Part shown: positions 9,062 to 17,629 of the stretch, one piece after another | Layout: every line of letters begins with the position of its first letter | Numbering within the stretch: the stretch's first letter is position 1 | Assembly (NCBI RefSeq): GCF_900115345.1 | Contig: NZ_FOWC01000008.1 | Location: 364,565-428,564 of the forward strand | Reading direction: 5' to 3' | Origin: Amycolatopsis rubida | Lineage (GTDB): Bacteria; Actinomycetota; Actinomycetes; Mycobacteriales; Pseudonocardiaceae | DNA length: 64,000 bases | Notes under the pieces: generated by a model | Told to the model about the DNA's origin: nothing | Database searches by the model: none | What the model saw: the letters and a program-made list of their open reading frames with translations, nothing else | Program-made: the position numbers and the translations under genes

Positions 9062-9853
9062 GTGACCAAACCGACGCGGTCCCGCGAGACCCGCGCCGAC
9101 CAGGCGGACATCCAGGCGGTGAGCCGGGTCAGCCAGATCCTGTCGCTGTTCGACCCGGCCACGCCCGAGGTCACCGCGGTCGAGGTCGCCGAACGGCTCG
9201 GGCTGAACCGCACCACGGCTTACCGCTACTGCACTTCCCTGGTCGCGGCGGGGCTTCTGGAGCGCAGTGCCGAGGGCGGCTACGCGCCCGGCGGCCTGCT
9301 GTTGCAGCTCGGAGCGTTCGCGATCGGCCACCGGCGCGTGGTGAACCTCGCGCCCCGGCACATGCAGGCGCTCTCGCGGGCGACACAGACCAGCGCGGTG
9401 CTGAGCCTCTGGGGGCTGACCGGGCCGGTGGTGTCGCGGGTCGAGGAAACGGTGTCCACGATCGTTGTCGTGTCCGTGCGGGTCGGCAGCCACTTGCCGC
9501 TCGACACCGCGCAGAGCAAGGTGTTCCTCGCCTATCACGCGGACCAGTTGTCGATGGAACGGCTGATCGGCACCCTGTCGGGCACAGCGCGCGACGAACT
9601 GCGCGCCGAGGTCGACCGGGTTCGCGAGGCAGGCTATTGCTCGGCGATGAGCACGCCGGGCATCGTCGCGGTGTCCGCGCCGGTTTTCGACGAGTACGGG
9701 ATTTGCGCGACCCTGGCCATCGTCGGTCCCGACAACACGCTGTCGATGTCGGACGACGCGCCCGAACTGCGCGTCGTCGTCGACACCGCCCGAGAACTGA
9801 CGCACGAGCTGGGCGGCCACTACCGGCCGGACGACCGCCAGCGCGCGGTATAA
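9062..9853 (+). CDS. IclR-family transcriptional regulator
   Basis: A 263-residue regulator. The N-terminal winged helix-turn-helix spans about residues 20-75 (AVEVAERLGLNRTTAYRYC). The effector-binding IclR domain follows, ending with the conserved GIVAVSAPVFDEYGICATLAIVG. The frame is open far upstream but those residues have no family similarity. The GTG at 9062 sits 4 nt after GGAGG, a short but usable spacing. Its own promoter and the divergent promoter of the adjacent transporter and catabolic operon carry the same palindrome, so it is the likely local regulator. Its 3' end overlaps the convergent flavoprotein gene by 34 bp. Confidence 0.9.
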   Translation: MTKPTRSRETRADQADIQAVSRVSQILSLFDPATPEVTAVEVAERLGLNRTTAYRYCTSLVAAGLLERSAEGGYAPGGLLLQLGAFAIGHRRVVNLAPRHMQALSRATQTSAVLSLWGLTGPVVSRVEETVSTIVVVSVRVGSHLPLDTAQSKVFLAYHADQLSMERLIGTLSGTARDELRAEVDRVREAGYCSAMSTPGIVAVSAPVFDEYGICATLAIVGPDNTLSMSDDAPELRVVVDTARELTHELGGHYRPDDRQRAV

Positions 9854-10839
9854 GGAAGCCAGGCAGGCGAGGGCGGCGGCACGAGATCGGCGTACTCGCG
9901 GGCCCCGGCGACCGCGCTGCCGACGAACTCGCCGAAGTCCTTTCCCGCGAGGCCTTCGCCGACGCCAGCGACCAGTTCGCGCAGCACCGCGGGCCCGCCG
10001 ATCCACAGTGCGGTGACGACCTCGACCGCTTGCGCTCCCGACGCCAGGAACCGCAGCACGTCGGCGGCGGTCCGGGCGCCGTTGGTGCCGATCAGCGGCG
10101 CGGCCAAAGCCTGATAGGCCTTGCTGACCCAATACAAGCTCATCGGCAGGCAGCCGGGCGATCCCCACGCTCCCCACGAGCCGAGTGCCGGGCCGCCGTC
10201 CGCGGCGGGCAGAAAGCCGGGGTACCGGCCGACCAGCCCGACGGCGTCCGCCCCGGAGGAGCGCGCCGCGCGGGCCAGCGCGACGACGTCTGAGGCCTGT
10301 CCGGGCAGCTTCACGAACAGCGGCACGCCGACAGCGGCGCGGACCGTCCGCACCGCGTCGCGCACAGACTCCACGTCGGTCAGCTGACGCACTGCGCGGG
10401 CCTCGCGTCCGTGCGGGGCGCCGATGTTGAGTTCCACCGCGGGCACTACAGCCGTCATCGCCCGTCCGATCCGGGCGGCCTCGGCCGGATCGCCGAGGGT
10501 GATGCTGCCGAGCACTGGACATCCGCGAGGTGCGCCGCGGGCGACGGCGGCGGCCAGGGTTTCGAGCCAGCCGGCCAGCTCGACCTGCGCGAGCCCGGAA
10601 CGGTTCAGCAGCCCGTCCCGTCGCTCGGGCGGGCCCGCGCGGACGTCCCCGTCCGGGGAGACGAACGCGTAGTCCGCGATGTCCAGCTGCCGCCGTGCGG
10701 CGGCGCTTTCGTTCACCGACTTCGCCACGACCGCTCCGGCGCCCGCGTCGATGCAGGCGATCAGCCCGTCGAGCGTCATGGTGAGTTCGGAGGAGCCGAC
10801 CCACACGGGGTTGGCCGCGGCGAGTCCTCCGACCTCCAT
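9820..10839 (-). CDS. Dihydroorotate dehydrogenase-like FMN protein
   Basis: A 339-residue TIM-barrel flavoprotein of the PyrD/dihydropyrimidine dehydrogenase-B group. Visible elements are NPVWVGSSELT at the start, VAKSVNESAA on strand 2, VELNIGAPHG, VPLFVKLPGQ (the Lys strand), GADAVGLVGRYPG, and the FMN phosphate-binding end IGTNGARTAADVLRFL followed by GAQAVEVVTALW. The usual active-site loop with Asn and a Cys or Ser base before Pro-Asn instead reads NIGAPH. It starts inside the stop codon of the MFS gene (TGATG overlap), so the two are translationally coupled. In this context it probably reduces or oxidises an imported ring compound rather than serving pyrimidine synthesis. Confidence 0.82.
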   Translation of the reverse strand: MEVGGLAAANPVWVGSSELTMTLDGLIACIDAGAGAVVAKSVNESAAARRQLDIADYAFVSPDGDVRAGPPERRDGLLNRSGLAQVELAGWLETLAAAVARGAPRGCPVLGSITLGDPAEAARIGRAMTAVVPAVELNIGAPHGREARAVRQLTDVESVRDAVRTVRAAVGVPLFVKLPGQASDVVALARAARSSGADAVGLVGRYPGFLPAADGGPALGSWGAWGSPGCLPMSLYWVSKAYQALAAPLIGTNGARTAADVLRFLASGAQAVEVVTALWIGGPAVLRELVAGVGEGLAGKDFGEFVGSAVAGAREYADLVPPPSPAWLPYTARWRSSGR

Positions 10840-12200
10840 CAGGACAGTGCCGGGATCGTGCGGTCGTCGGCCATGTCGACGTCCTTGGTTTCCGGGCCGA
10901 GGAATCCGCCGAGGCTGATCAGCGCGCCGGCCACGACCAGCAGCACCGCCGGGGCCAGGTGCGCGGGCAGGACGCCGTCGAACTGCTGGAGGTAGAACTG
11001 GTAGAACGCGGGCGCGATGAGGGCGAGGCTGTAGCCGACGCCGTACCCGGTCGACCGGATGCTCGCGGGGAACCGCTCGGTCAGGTACGCCGCGATCGGC
11101 CCGAACGTGCCGACGGTGAACACCCCGATCACGACGCCGAAGCCGAGCGCGGCGCCGAAACCGCCGTGCGAGGTCATCAGCAGGGTGTAGGCCCCGGAGC
11201 CGAGCACGACCACCGCCAAGCCGTAGCCGATGTAGAACGGCCGCCGTCCGATGCGTTGCGACAGCAGGCCGAACAACGGATAGGAGAGCGCGGCGGAGGC
11301 GTTGATCACGAGCATGGTGAGCGTGACCTCCTTGCTGGACAGCATGAGATGCGCTTTCAGCTGCGCCGGCGTCACGGCGGCTTCCATGTTCGTCGCCAGC
11401 CAGGTGCCGGTCATCAGCACGAACACCTGGCCCAGCGCGCGCGGGTACTTGACCAGCAGCCGCACGAGCGGCAGCTTGTGCTTCTCTCCGGTCAGCTGGA
11501 CCGGCGGTTCGTGCACCTGCTTGAGGTAGTAGCGGAACAGCACGACCGCCAGCAGCCCGCCCACCACGAACGGCACCCGCCAGCCCCATTGCACGTAAGC
11601 GCTGTGCAGCCCGGTCGCGGGCAGCAGCTCCAGCATCAGCAGGGTGAGCGCGGCGATCACCGCGTAGGCCGCGGGGGAGGTCGAGGTGATCACCGAGGCG
11701 TAGAGGCCGCGTTTGTGCTTCGGGCTCCACTCCATCGCCAGCGGCACCGCCGTGGTGTACTCGCCGCCGAGGAAGATCCCGTCGACGAACCGCAGCCCGA
11801 TGAGCAGGCCGACCGACCACATCCCGATCTGCTCGTGTCCGGGCATGCAGGCGGTGAGCAGCGTGGTGACGCCGAACCCGCCGACCGCGACCAGCGTCGT
11901 CCGCTTGCGCCCGACAGTGTCGGCGAAGTGGCCGAAGATCACCGCTCCGAGCGGGCGGCCGATCAGCGTCGAGGCGAACACCAGCGACGCCAGCAGTGCC
12001 GTCGTGCTCGCGCTCAGATTCGCCGCCTGGAAGTACGCCGTCGCCGGAGCCAGCACGACGATCGGCAGGTAGATGTCGAACTGGTCGACGAAGTAGGCGA
12101 GCGTCCCGCCGCGGACGGCGGCGCGCACCTTGGCGCGGTCGGGACCGTGCGGAGCGCCGGCGGGGACGGCGGTTTCCGCGGAGCTGGGCGGTGTGGACAT
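10839..12200 (-). CDS. MFS transporter, metabolite:H+ symporter (ShiA/ProP-like) type
   Basis: A 453-residue carrier with twelve predicted membrane segments. The loop 2-3 signature is present (GRPLGAVIFGHFADTVGRKRT), as is the second-half counterpart (GLLSQRIGRRPFYIGYG). FVDGIFLGGEYTTAVPL is typical of the MHS subfamily that imports organic acids, osmolytes and aromatic acids. Although the frame is open to 12311, the ATG at 12200 has a good GGAGG upstream and fits the family N-terminus. It is the first gene of a two-gene unit with the flavoprotein and is divergent from the catabolic operon, with an IclR-type palindrome between them. It most likely imports the operon's substrate. Confidence 0.9.
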   Translation of the reverse strand: MSTPPSSAETAVPAGAPHGPDRAKVRAAVRGGTLAYFVDQFDIYLPIVVLAPATAYFQAANLSASTTALLASLVFASTLIGRPLGAVIFGHFADTVGRKRTTLVAVGGFGVTTLLTACMPGHEQIGMWSVGLLIGLRFVDGIFLGGEYTTAVPLAMEWSPKHKRGLYASVITSTSPAAYAVIAALTLLMLELLPATGLHSAYVQWGWRVPFVVGGLLAVVLFRYYLKQVHEPPVQLTGEKHKLPLVRLLVKYPRALGQVFVLMTGTWLATNMEAAVTPAQLKAHLMLSSKEVTLTMLVINASAALSYPLFGLLSQRIGRRPFYIGYGLAVVVLGSGAYTLLMTSHGGFGAALGFGVVIGVFTVGTFGPIAAYLTERFPASIRSTGYGVGYSLALIAPAFYQFYLQQFDGVLPAHLAPAVLLVVAGALISLGGFLGPETKDVDMADDRTIPALS

Positions 12201-12238
12201 CGGCGTCCTCCGGGCGGCTCGATCATTTCGAACTTGAA

Positions 12239-12253
12239 GTTCACCAAGTGAAC
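12239..12253. promoter_or_regulatory. GTTCAC-N3-GTGAAC operator in the divergent promoter
   Basis: The palindrome GTTCAC-CAA-GTGAAC lies in the 160-bp gap between the MFS gene and the catabolic operon. It has the same half-sites and spacing as the site before the IclR gene. A single GTGAAC half-site with a looser partner follows at 12323-12338. A TTGACA hexamer at 12305-12310 could be a -35 element for the rightward operon, although no clear -10 was found at the right spacing. Confidence 0.75.
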
Positions 12254-12360
12254 CCGAAAGCACTCTAAGTCGACGAGGTGCGGAGCACAAGCGTGGTCGC
12301 GGGCTTGACATCCGGTCTTATAGTGAACTTTGACTTCATAATGCGAACGAAAGGTGCCTC

Positions 12361-13251
12361 ATGAGCCCGCGTCCCGCTGTCGCCGCCGTCCTCGACGGAC
12401 TGGTCGACCTGCACGTCCACTCCGGCCCCAGCCCGTTCCCCCGGCGGTTCGACCACGTCGAGGCCGCCGCGGACGGCGCCCGGATCGGGATGCGCGCGAT
12501 GGTCGCCAAGTCCCACCACCACAACACGCAGATGGATGTCCTGGCGATGAAGGGCAGGCTCGAAGGCGTCCGGGCCCAGGTCTTCGGCGGGATCGCGCTC
12601 AACAGCACGGTCGGCGGGCTCAACGTGCACGCCGTGCGGATGTGCCTGCGCATGGGCGGCAAGGTCGTGTGGTTCCCGACCATTTCGTCCGGCCGCCACA
12701 TCGACTGCCACCCCGAGGACGGCGCCTTCCCGACCACCACGGTGCCGCTGACCCTGGAGCGGATCGACATCGTCGACGGCGACGGCCGGCTCAAGCCTGC
12801 CGCACTGGAGATCCTCGACGAGATCAAGGACCAGCAGGCGGTGCTCAACGGCGGCCACATGTACCCCGAGTACATCCGCACGCTGTTCCAGGAAGCGCAC
12901 GAACGCGGTCTCAAGCGCATGGTGGTGAGCCACCCCGACTTCGTCATCGGAGCCGACCCCGAACTCTGCCGGGAGCTGATCGGGCTCGGCGCGTTCATCG
13001 AGCACGAGGTCGGCATGTACGACCCCGAAGGCACCCAGAAATGGGACCCGAAGCAGCTGCTGACCTGGATCGAGACGCTCGGCCCCGAGCACGTGGTGCT
13101 GGCCTCGGACTTCGGGCAGAAGGCGAACCCGAAGCCGGTCGACGCGTGGCTGCGGGTGAGCGAGGCGCTGCTCGACCTCGGCCTGCCGGAGAAAGACCTG
13201 CGTCGCGTGGTGCGCGACAACCCGGCGTACCTGCTGAACCTCGACGCCTGA
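12361..13251 (+). CDS. DUF6282-type metal-dependent hydrolase (amidohydrolase-like)
   Basis: A 296-residue protein of the amidohydrolase-like TIM-barrel group. Candidate metal ligands are seen in barrel order: LVDLHVHSGPS (HxH), VAKSHHHNTQ, LNGGHMYPEY, MVVSHPDFV and VLASDFGQ. It is the first gene of a six-gene operon, 160 bp from the divergent transporter. Such enzymes hydrolyse cyclic amides, lactones or related rings; the substrate here is unknown. The operon's later aldolase and BKACE suggest a ring-opening step producing an organic acid. Length and motif order look intact. Confidence 0.78.
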   Translation: MSPRPAVAAVLDGLVDLHVHSGPSPFPRRFDHVEAAADGARIGMRAMVAKSHHHNTQMDVLAMKGRLEGVRAQVFGGIALNSTVGGLNVHAVRMCLRMGGKVVWFPTISSGRHIDCHPEDGAFPTTTVPLTLERIDIVDGDGRLKPAALEILDEIKDQQAVLNGGHMYPEYIRTLFQEAHERGLKRMVVSHPDFVIGADPELCRELIGLGAFIEHEVGMYDPEGTQKWDPKQLLTWIETLGPEHVVLASDFGQKANPKPVDAWLRVSEALLDLGLPEKDLRRVVRDNPAYLLNLDA

Positions 13252-13291
13252 TCGGCGATCCCGAAGCCTCTCCAGCCGGAAGGACGATTCC

Positions 13292-14158
13292 GTGTACGAC
13301 AAGGACGATCCACGCTCGGCCCTCGCGACCGCGGGCCGGCCGGACGCCGGCGCCGACATCGCCGCCGCCCAGTATCTCGACCTGACCGCGACGCCGATCG
13401 TGCGGGCGCAGAACGTCGTGCTCATCCACACCGACGCCCGCGAGGGCGACGACCTCGACAACGGTGCGCTCGAAGGCGAACTGGCCGTCGTCGTGACCGA
13501 TGCCTCGCCCGCGTTCACGGTGTTCACCGACGCCGGAGCGACCACAGTGGACACTCCGGGCCTGGTCGTCGTTCCGCCCGGCGCGTCCCGGATCAGCGTG
13601 CACGGCGACGGCCCGCTGGTCCGCCTGGTCGAAGCGACCGAGCCCGCCTGGCGCGACCGGGCGGCCAATGCGGACGCGTACGCGAAGGACCACGAACGCG
13701 TCGCACTCCTGCGGCGGTGGCCGGAACCGGCGGACGGGCCGCGCGTCCGGGTGTACCCGTTGTCGGAGGTGCCGGACGACCCGAAACGGTTCGGCCGGAT
13801 CTTCCGCACCCGCTCGTTCATGGTGAACTTCCTGCCGCGGCAGGACGGTCCGCGCGACCCGCATCGGCTCTCGCCCCATCACCACGACGACTTCGAACAG
13901 CTTTCCCTTGCCGTGCAAGGGGAGTACGTGCACCACATCCGCACGCCCTGGCTGCCCGACCGCACCGGCTGGCGGGAGGACGAGCACGTGCGGATCGGCA
14001 GTCCGTCGGTGACGATCATCCCGCCGCCGACCGTGCACACCTCCGAGGCCGCCGACCCGGGCGCGAACCAGCTGATCGACATTTTCAGCCCGCCGCGGCA
14101 GGACTTCTCGGAGAAACCGGGCTGGGTCCTGAACGCCGACGACTACCCGATGCCGTGA
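13292..14158 (+). CDS. Cupin-fold protein of unknown function
   Basis: A 288-residue protein starting at GTG 13292 behind GGAAGGAC. The second half contains a cupin-type metal site: the cluster HRLSPHHHDDFEQLSLAVQG supplies several His and a Glu, and PPPTVHTSEAAD supplies a later His. The N-terminal half resembles a degenerate second cupin (LVVVPPGASRISV). Bicupins act as isomerases, dioxygenases or decarboxylases. The operon context points to a step in degradation of a carbohydrate- or ring-derived acid, but no specific reaction can be assigned. Its stop overlaps the next start as GTGA. Confidence 0.7.
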   Translation: MYDKDDPRSALATAGRPDAGADIAAAQYLDLTATPIVRAQNVVLIHTDAREGDDLDNGALEGELAVVVTDASPAFTVFTDAGATTVDTPGLVVVPPGASRISVHGDGPLVRLVEATEPAWRDRAANADAYAKDHERVALLRRWPEPADGPRVRVYPLSEVPDDPKRFGRIFRTRSFMVNFLPRQDGPRDPHRLSPHHHDDFEQLSLAVQGEYVHHIRTPWLPDRTGWREDEHVRIGSPSVTIIPPPTVHTSEAADPGANQLIDIFSPPRQDFSEKPGWVLNADDYPMP

Positions 14159-14931
14159 GCGCCGCGCGACGCGGGGGAGGCGGCCTGTTCGACCGCCCGG
14201 CCACCCCGGTGGGCACGTGGCTGAAGATCGCCTCCGGCGAGCCGGTCGAGATCATGGCGTTCGCCGGGTTCGATTTCGTCGTGGTCGACCTGGAGCACGC
14301 GCCGCTCGACCTGCAGACCGCGTACCGGCTGATCAACACGGCCGCCGCGCTGGGGATGACGCCGCTGGTGCGGGTGCCGGACAAGACGCCCTCGACGATC
14401 CAGAAGATCCTCGACGCGGGCGCGATGGGCATTCTCGTGCCGCACGTGGACACCGTCGAAGAAGCGGCCGCGGTCGGCCGTGCGTGCCGGTTCCCGCCGG
14501 ACGGCGTCCGCGGCGCCGGCGGCACCAGCCGGGCCGGGGCGTGGGGACTGCGCCCGGCCCCGGAGTACCTCGCGGCCGGAAACGACGACGTGCTCTGCAT
14601 CCCGCAGCTGGAAAGCGTGGAAGCGATCAAGGCGGCGCCCGGGATGCTCGCACTGGACACAGTGGACGCGGTGTTCGTCGGCGCGGCGGATCTCTCGATG
14701 TCGATGGGTTCCACGCCGTCCTCGCCGGAGGTGCTGGAACTGGTCGCGTCGGCGATCGAGGCCGCGCACGCCGCGGGGAAGCGGTGCGGCCTGGCCTTCG
14801 GCGGGGTCCCGGAACGGGCCGCGGCGGCTGTGCGGGACGGCTGCGACTTCGTCATGCTGAGCAACGACACGACGATGCTGGCCGAAGCCGCGCGCGGGCT
14901 CGTCGCCGGATTCCGGGAGGCGTGCGGGTGA
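14155..14931 (+). CDS. HpcH/HpaI aldolase family protein
   Basis: A 258-residue class II-type 2-keto-3-deoxy acid aldolase. It has the family motifs FDFVVVDLEHAPLD (metal-side Glu and His region), PLVRVPDKTPSTIQKILDAGAMGILVPHV split over the two core strands, and the C-terminal DFVMLSNDTTML. These enzymes cleave 4-hydroxy-2-keto acids to pyruvate plus an aldehyde using a divalent metal. The GTG at 14155 overlaps the preceding stop by 4 nt and the gene ends in another GTGA overlap, so it is embedded in a tightly coupled operon. A pyruvate-releasing step in this pathway is likely. Confidence 0.85.
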   Translation: MSAARRGGGGLFDRPATPVGTWLKIASGEPVEIMAFAGFDFVVVDLEHAPLDLQTAYRLINTAAALGMTPLVRVPDKTPSTIQKILDAGAMGILVPHVDTVEEAAAVGRACRFPPDGVRGAGGTSRAGAWGLRPAPEYLAAGNDDVLCIPQLESVEAIKAAPGMLALDTVDAVFVGAADLSMSMGSTPSSPEVLELVASAIEAAHAAGKRCGLAFGGVPERAAAAVRDGCDFVMLSNDTTMLAEAARGLVAGFREACG

Positions 14932-15767
14932 GCCTCGTCCTGCCGCGCACCGCCCTGTCGATCTCCGAACCGGACAGCCTGGACCACGACGGGGTCGTGC
15001 GGTTCGTCCGCGCTCTTGAGGAATACGGCCACCGCATGGTCTGGCTCCCCGAGGTCGCCGGGCGCGAGGCGTTCACCACCGCGGCGCTGGTGCTGGCGCG
15101 GACGGACCGGCTGATCGTCGGGAACGGGGTCGCGCGGGCGCTGGAGCGCGTGCCGAAATCGGCGGGGTCCGCGGCGCGCGACCTCGCGGCCGGGTACCCC
15201 GGGCGCTACGTGCTCGGCCTCGGCGTCAGCGGCGCGGTCCGCGAGCGCGGCACCGGGCCGTTGCCGTTCCTGCGCGCTTACCTCGACGGGATCGACCAGG
15301 TCGCGGCCGACGTGCCGCGGGTCCTCGGCGCCTACTCGGAAGGGATCACGAAACTGGCGGCGAACCGGGCGGACGGGCTGATCACCTTCCTCGTCCCGCC
15401 GGAGCACACCCGGTGGGCACGGGAAACGGCCGGCCCGGACCTGTTCCTCTCGGTCGTCCAGTGGGCGGTCGCGGGGCGCGACCGGGCCGCGGCGCGGGAC
15501 GTCGCCCGGGAACGGCTCGCGTACTACTTGAAACTGCCGCACCAGATCGCGAAACTGACCAGGCTGGGTTTCACCAGCGCCGATCTCGCCCCGCCCGGAT
15601 CCGACCGGCTGGTCGACGCGCTCGTCGCCTGCGGAACCCCGGAGCAGATCCGGGAGTCCGCGCGGGCCCAGTACGACGCGGGCGCCACCCAGGTCGCGCT
15701 CACCCTCGTCGGCCCGCTCGACGACGCGAAACTCGCCGCTTATCGCGCGCTCGCAGAGGAGAATTGA
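14928..15767 (+). CDS. LLM-class flavin-dependent oxidoreductase
   Basis: A 279-residue luciferase-like TIM-barrel protein, recognised from RALEEYGHRMVWLPEV near the N-terminus, LDRTDRLIVGNGV-type strand 3 (here LARTDRLIVGNGVAR), YPGRYVLGLGVSGAV and the C-terminal ACGTPEQIRESARAQYDAG. Family members use F420 or FMN; the short length and lack of a clear FMN partner leave this open. The start GTG overlaps the aldolase stop and the stop overlaps the next ATG (TGATG). It may oxidise or monooxygenate the operon's substrate. Confidence 0.82.
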   Translation: MSLVLPRTALSISEPDSLDHDGVVRFVRALEEYGHRMVWLPEVAGREAFTTAALVLARTDRLIVGNGVARALERVPKSAGSAARDLAAGYPGRYVLGLGVSGAVRERGTGPLPFLRAYLDGIDQVAADVPRVLGAYSEGITKLAANRADGLITFLVPPEHTRWARETAGPDLFLSVVQWAVAGRDRAAARDVARERLAYYLKLPHQIAKLTRLGFTSADLAPPGSDRLVDALVACGTPEQIRESARAQYDAGATQVALTLVGPLDDAKLAAYRALAEEN

Positions 15768-16687
15768 TGCACACGGCCGAAAAAGTCATCATCACCACGG
15801 CGATCACCGGCTCGGTGAACATCCCGTCCCAGAGTCCGTATCTGCCCTTGTCCGCCGACGAAGTGGCCGACGCGGCGGTCGAAGCCGTCGAGGCCGGGTC
15901 CGCCATCGTGCACCTGCACGCGCGCGAACCCGACGGGCGGCCCACCGCGGACCCGGAGGTGTTCGAGAAGATCGTCGGGCGCATCGCCGGGCAGACCGAC
16001 GCCGTCGTCAACATCACCACCGGCGGCGCGTCGTCGATGACGATGGACGAGCGGCTGGCCGCCGCGCGCCGGTTGAAGCCCGAACTGGCGTCGATGAACA
16101 TGGGGACGATGAACTTCGTCTACTCGGGGATCGCGGACAAGGTGGCCGAGTGGCGCCACGAGTGGGAAGAACCGTACGTGCGCAACACGTATTCGCATCC
16201 GTTCGTGAACACCTTCGACCGGATCGAGGACACGCTGCGCACCCTCGGCGAGGCTGGCACCCGCTTCGAGTACGAGTGCTACGACATCGGGCACCTGTAC
16301 TCGTTGGCGTACTTCGCCGATCTCGGGCTGGCGAAGCCGCCGTTGCTGATCCAAGGCGTGTTCGGAGTGCTCGGAGGCATCGGCGCGGACCACGCGAACC
16401 TGGAGCACATGGTGCGCATCGCCGACAAGCTCTTCGGCGACGACTACTGTTTCTCGGCATTCGCGGCCGGACGGGACCAGATGGCGTTCGGCACGCACAG
16501 CGCGTGGCTCGGCGGCCATGTGCGGGTCGGGCTGGAGGACAGCCTGTGGATCGGCAAGGGGACACTGGCGCGGAGCAACGCCGAGCAGGTCCGCAAGATC
16601 CGGGCGGTCGTGGAGGATCTCGGCAAGCCGATCGCGAGCCCGGCTGACGCCCGTGCGCTGCTGGGGCTTCGAGGAGGCACGGCATGA
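15767..16687 (+). CDS. BKACE family (DUF849) beta-keto acid cleavage enzyme
   Basis: A 306-residue enzyme of the 3-keto-5-aminohexanoate cleavage family. Family motifs include AITGSVNIPSQSP, SAIVHLHAREPDG (zinc-binding HxH), VVNITTGG, ASMNMGTMNF and GLEDSLWIGKG near the end. BKACE enzymes react a beta-keto acid with acetyl-CoA to give acetoacetate and a new CoA ester. Substrate range across the family is wide, so the exact beta-keto acid is unknown. It overlaps both neighbours and sits directly before an SDR that could form the keto group, which fits a coherent catabolic sequence. Confidence 0.88.
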   Translation: MHTAEKVIITTAITGSVNIPSQSPYLPLSADEVADAAVEAVEAGSAIVHLHAREPDGRPTADPEVFEKIVGRIAGQTDAVVNITTGGASSMTMDERLAAARRLKPELASMNMGTMNFVYSGIADKVAEWRHEWEEPYVRNTYSHPFVNTFDRIEDTLRTLGEAGTRFEYECYDIGHLYSLAYFADLGLAKPPLLIQGVFGVLGGIGADHANLEHMVRIADKLFGDDYCFSAFAAGRDQMAFGTHSAWLGGHVRVGLEDSLWIGKGTLARSNAEQVRKIRAVVEDLGKPIASPADARALLGLRGGTA

Positions 16688-17436
16688 GCCTGCTGACGGG
16701 GAAAGCGGTGCTGGTCGTCGGGGCCAGTTCGGGGATCGGCGCGGACGCCGCGCGCGTCTTCGCCGCCGACGGCGCCTCGGTGATGCTGGTGGCGCGCACG
16801 GCGGAACCCCTTGCGGCACTGGCGAAAGACCTCGCGGCCGACGGCCACGACGTCGGCTGGACGACCGGCGACGTCTCGTCCGCGGACAGCGTGGCCGGAT
16901 TCGTCGCCGCGACGGTCGCGCGGTTCGGCAGGCTGGACGGTGCTTTCAACAACGCCGCGGCGGGCCAGGCGGGCAGGCTGGACGAAGTGTCCGAAGAGGA
17001 CTTCGACCGCGTCATGGCGGTGAATGTCAAGGGAACGTGGCTGTGCCTGCGCGAGGAGGTCCGGGCGATGGAACCGCGAGCGGCGGGTTCGATCGTCAAC
17101 GTGAGCAGCATCGGCGGGGTGCGCGGCAGTTCGGGCATGGGCGCGTACCAGGCGACGAAGCACGCGGTGATCGGGTTGACCCGCACTGCCGCGCACGATT
17201 TCGGCCCGCTCGGCATCCGGGTCAACGTGATCGCTCCCGGCCCGACGGAAACCCCGATGCTGGACGAACTCCGCCGGACGATGCCCGCCGGGGTGGCGGC
17301 GAGAATCGCGGCCACCCCGCTCCGCAAGGCCGGGACGGGCGCCGAGGTCGGCTCGGCGGCGGCGTTCCTGCTGAGCGACCGGGCGAGCCACCTCAGCGGC
17401 GTGGTGCTTCCGGTGGACGGCGGCTTCACCGCGTGA
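16684..17436 (+). CDS. SDR-family dehydrogenase/reductase
   Basis: A 250-residue classical short-chain dehydrogenase. It shows the cofactor motif VVGASSGIGADAARVF, the NNAAAG motif, catalytic Ser in VNVSSIGGVRGS, YQATK (Tyr/Lys) and the C-terminal LSGVVLPVDGGF. The Ala-Arg-Thr after strand 2 suggests NADP preference, though this is weak evidence. It is the last gene of the operon (ATGA overlap with BKACE) and could oxidise a beta-hydroxy acid to the keto acid that BKACE uses. Confidence 0.9.
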   Translation: MSLLTGKAVLVVGASSGIGADAARVFAADGASVMLVARTAEPLAALAKDLAADGHDVGWTTGDVSSADSVAGFVAATVARFGRLDGAFNNAAAGQAGRLDEVSEEDFDRVMAVNVKGTWLCLREEVRAMEPRAAGSIVNVSSIGGVRGSSGMGAYQATKHAVIGLTRTAAHDFGPLGIRVNVIAPGPTETPMLDELRRTMPAGVAARIAATPLRKAGTGAEVGSAAAFLLSDRASHLSGVVLPVDGGFTA

Positions 17437-17629
17437 CGGGCGGAGCCGGTCTTTCCCGGCCCGGCGGTAGGTCGACGGGGAGCTGAGGCACTGCACCAGT
17501 TCCCCGTCGATTCCCGAACCGTGCCTGGCACCGCTCGGCGGATCGCGTTTGCTTGCGTGGATCTCGTCCGTGCCGAGACCCGACGAGCAAGGCGGACACC
17601 GTGCTCACCGGCCAGCGGATCGCCGGCGG

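Noticed and set aside
8714..10804. A 696-codon reverse frame over the IclR region
   Set aside because: Arg-rich with no domain. It overlaps the IclR gene and the flavoprotein gene in the wrong frame.
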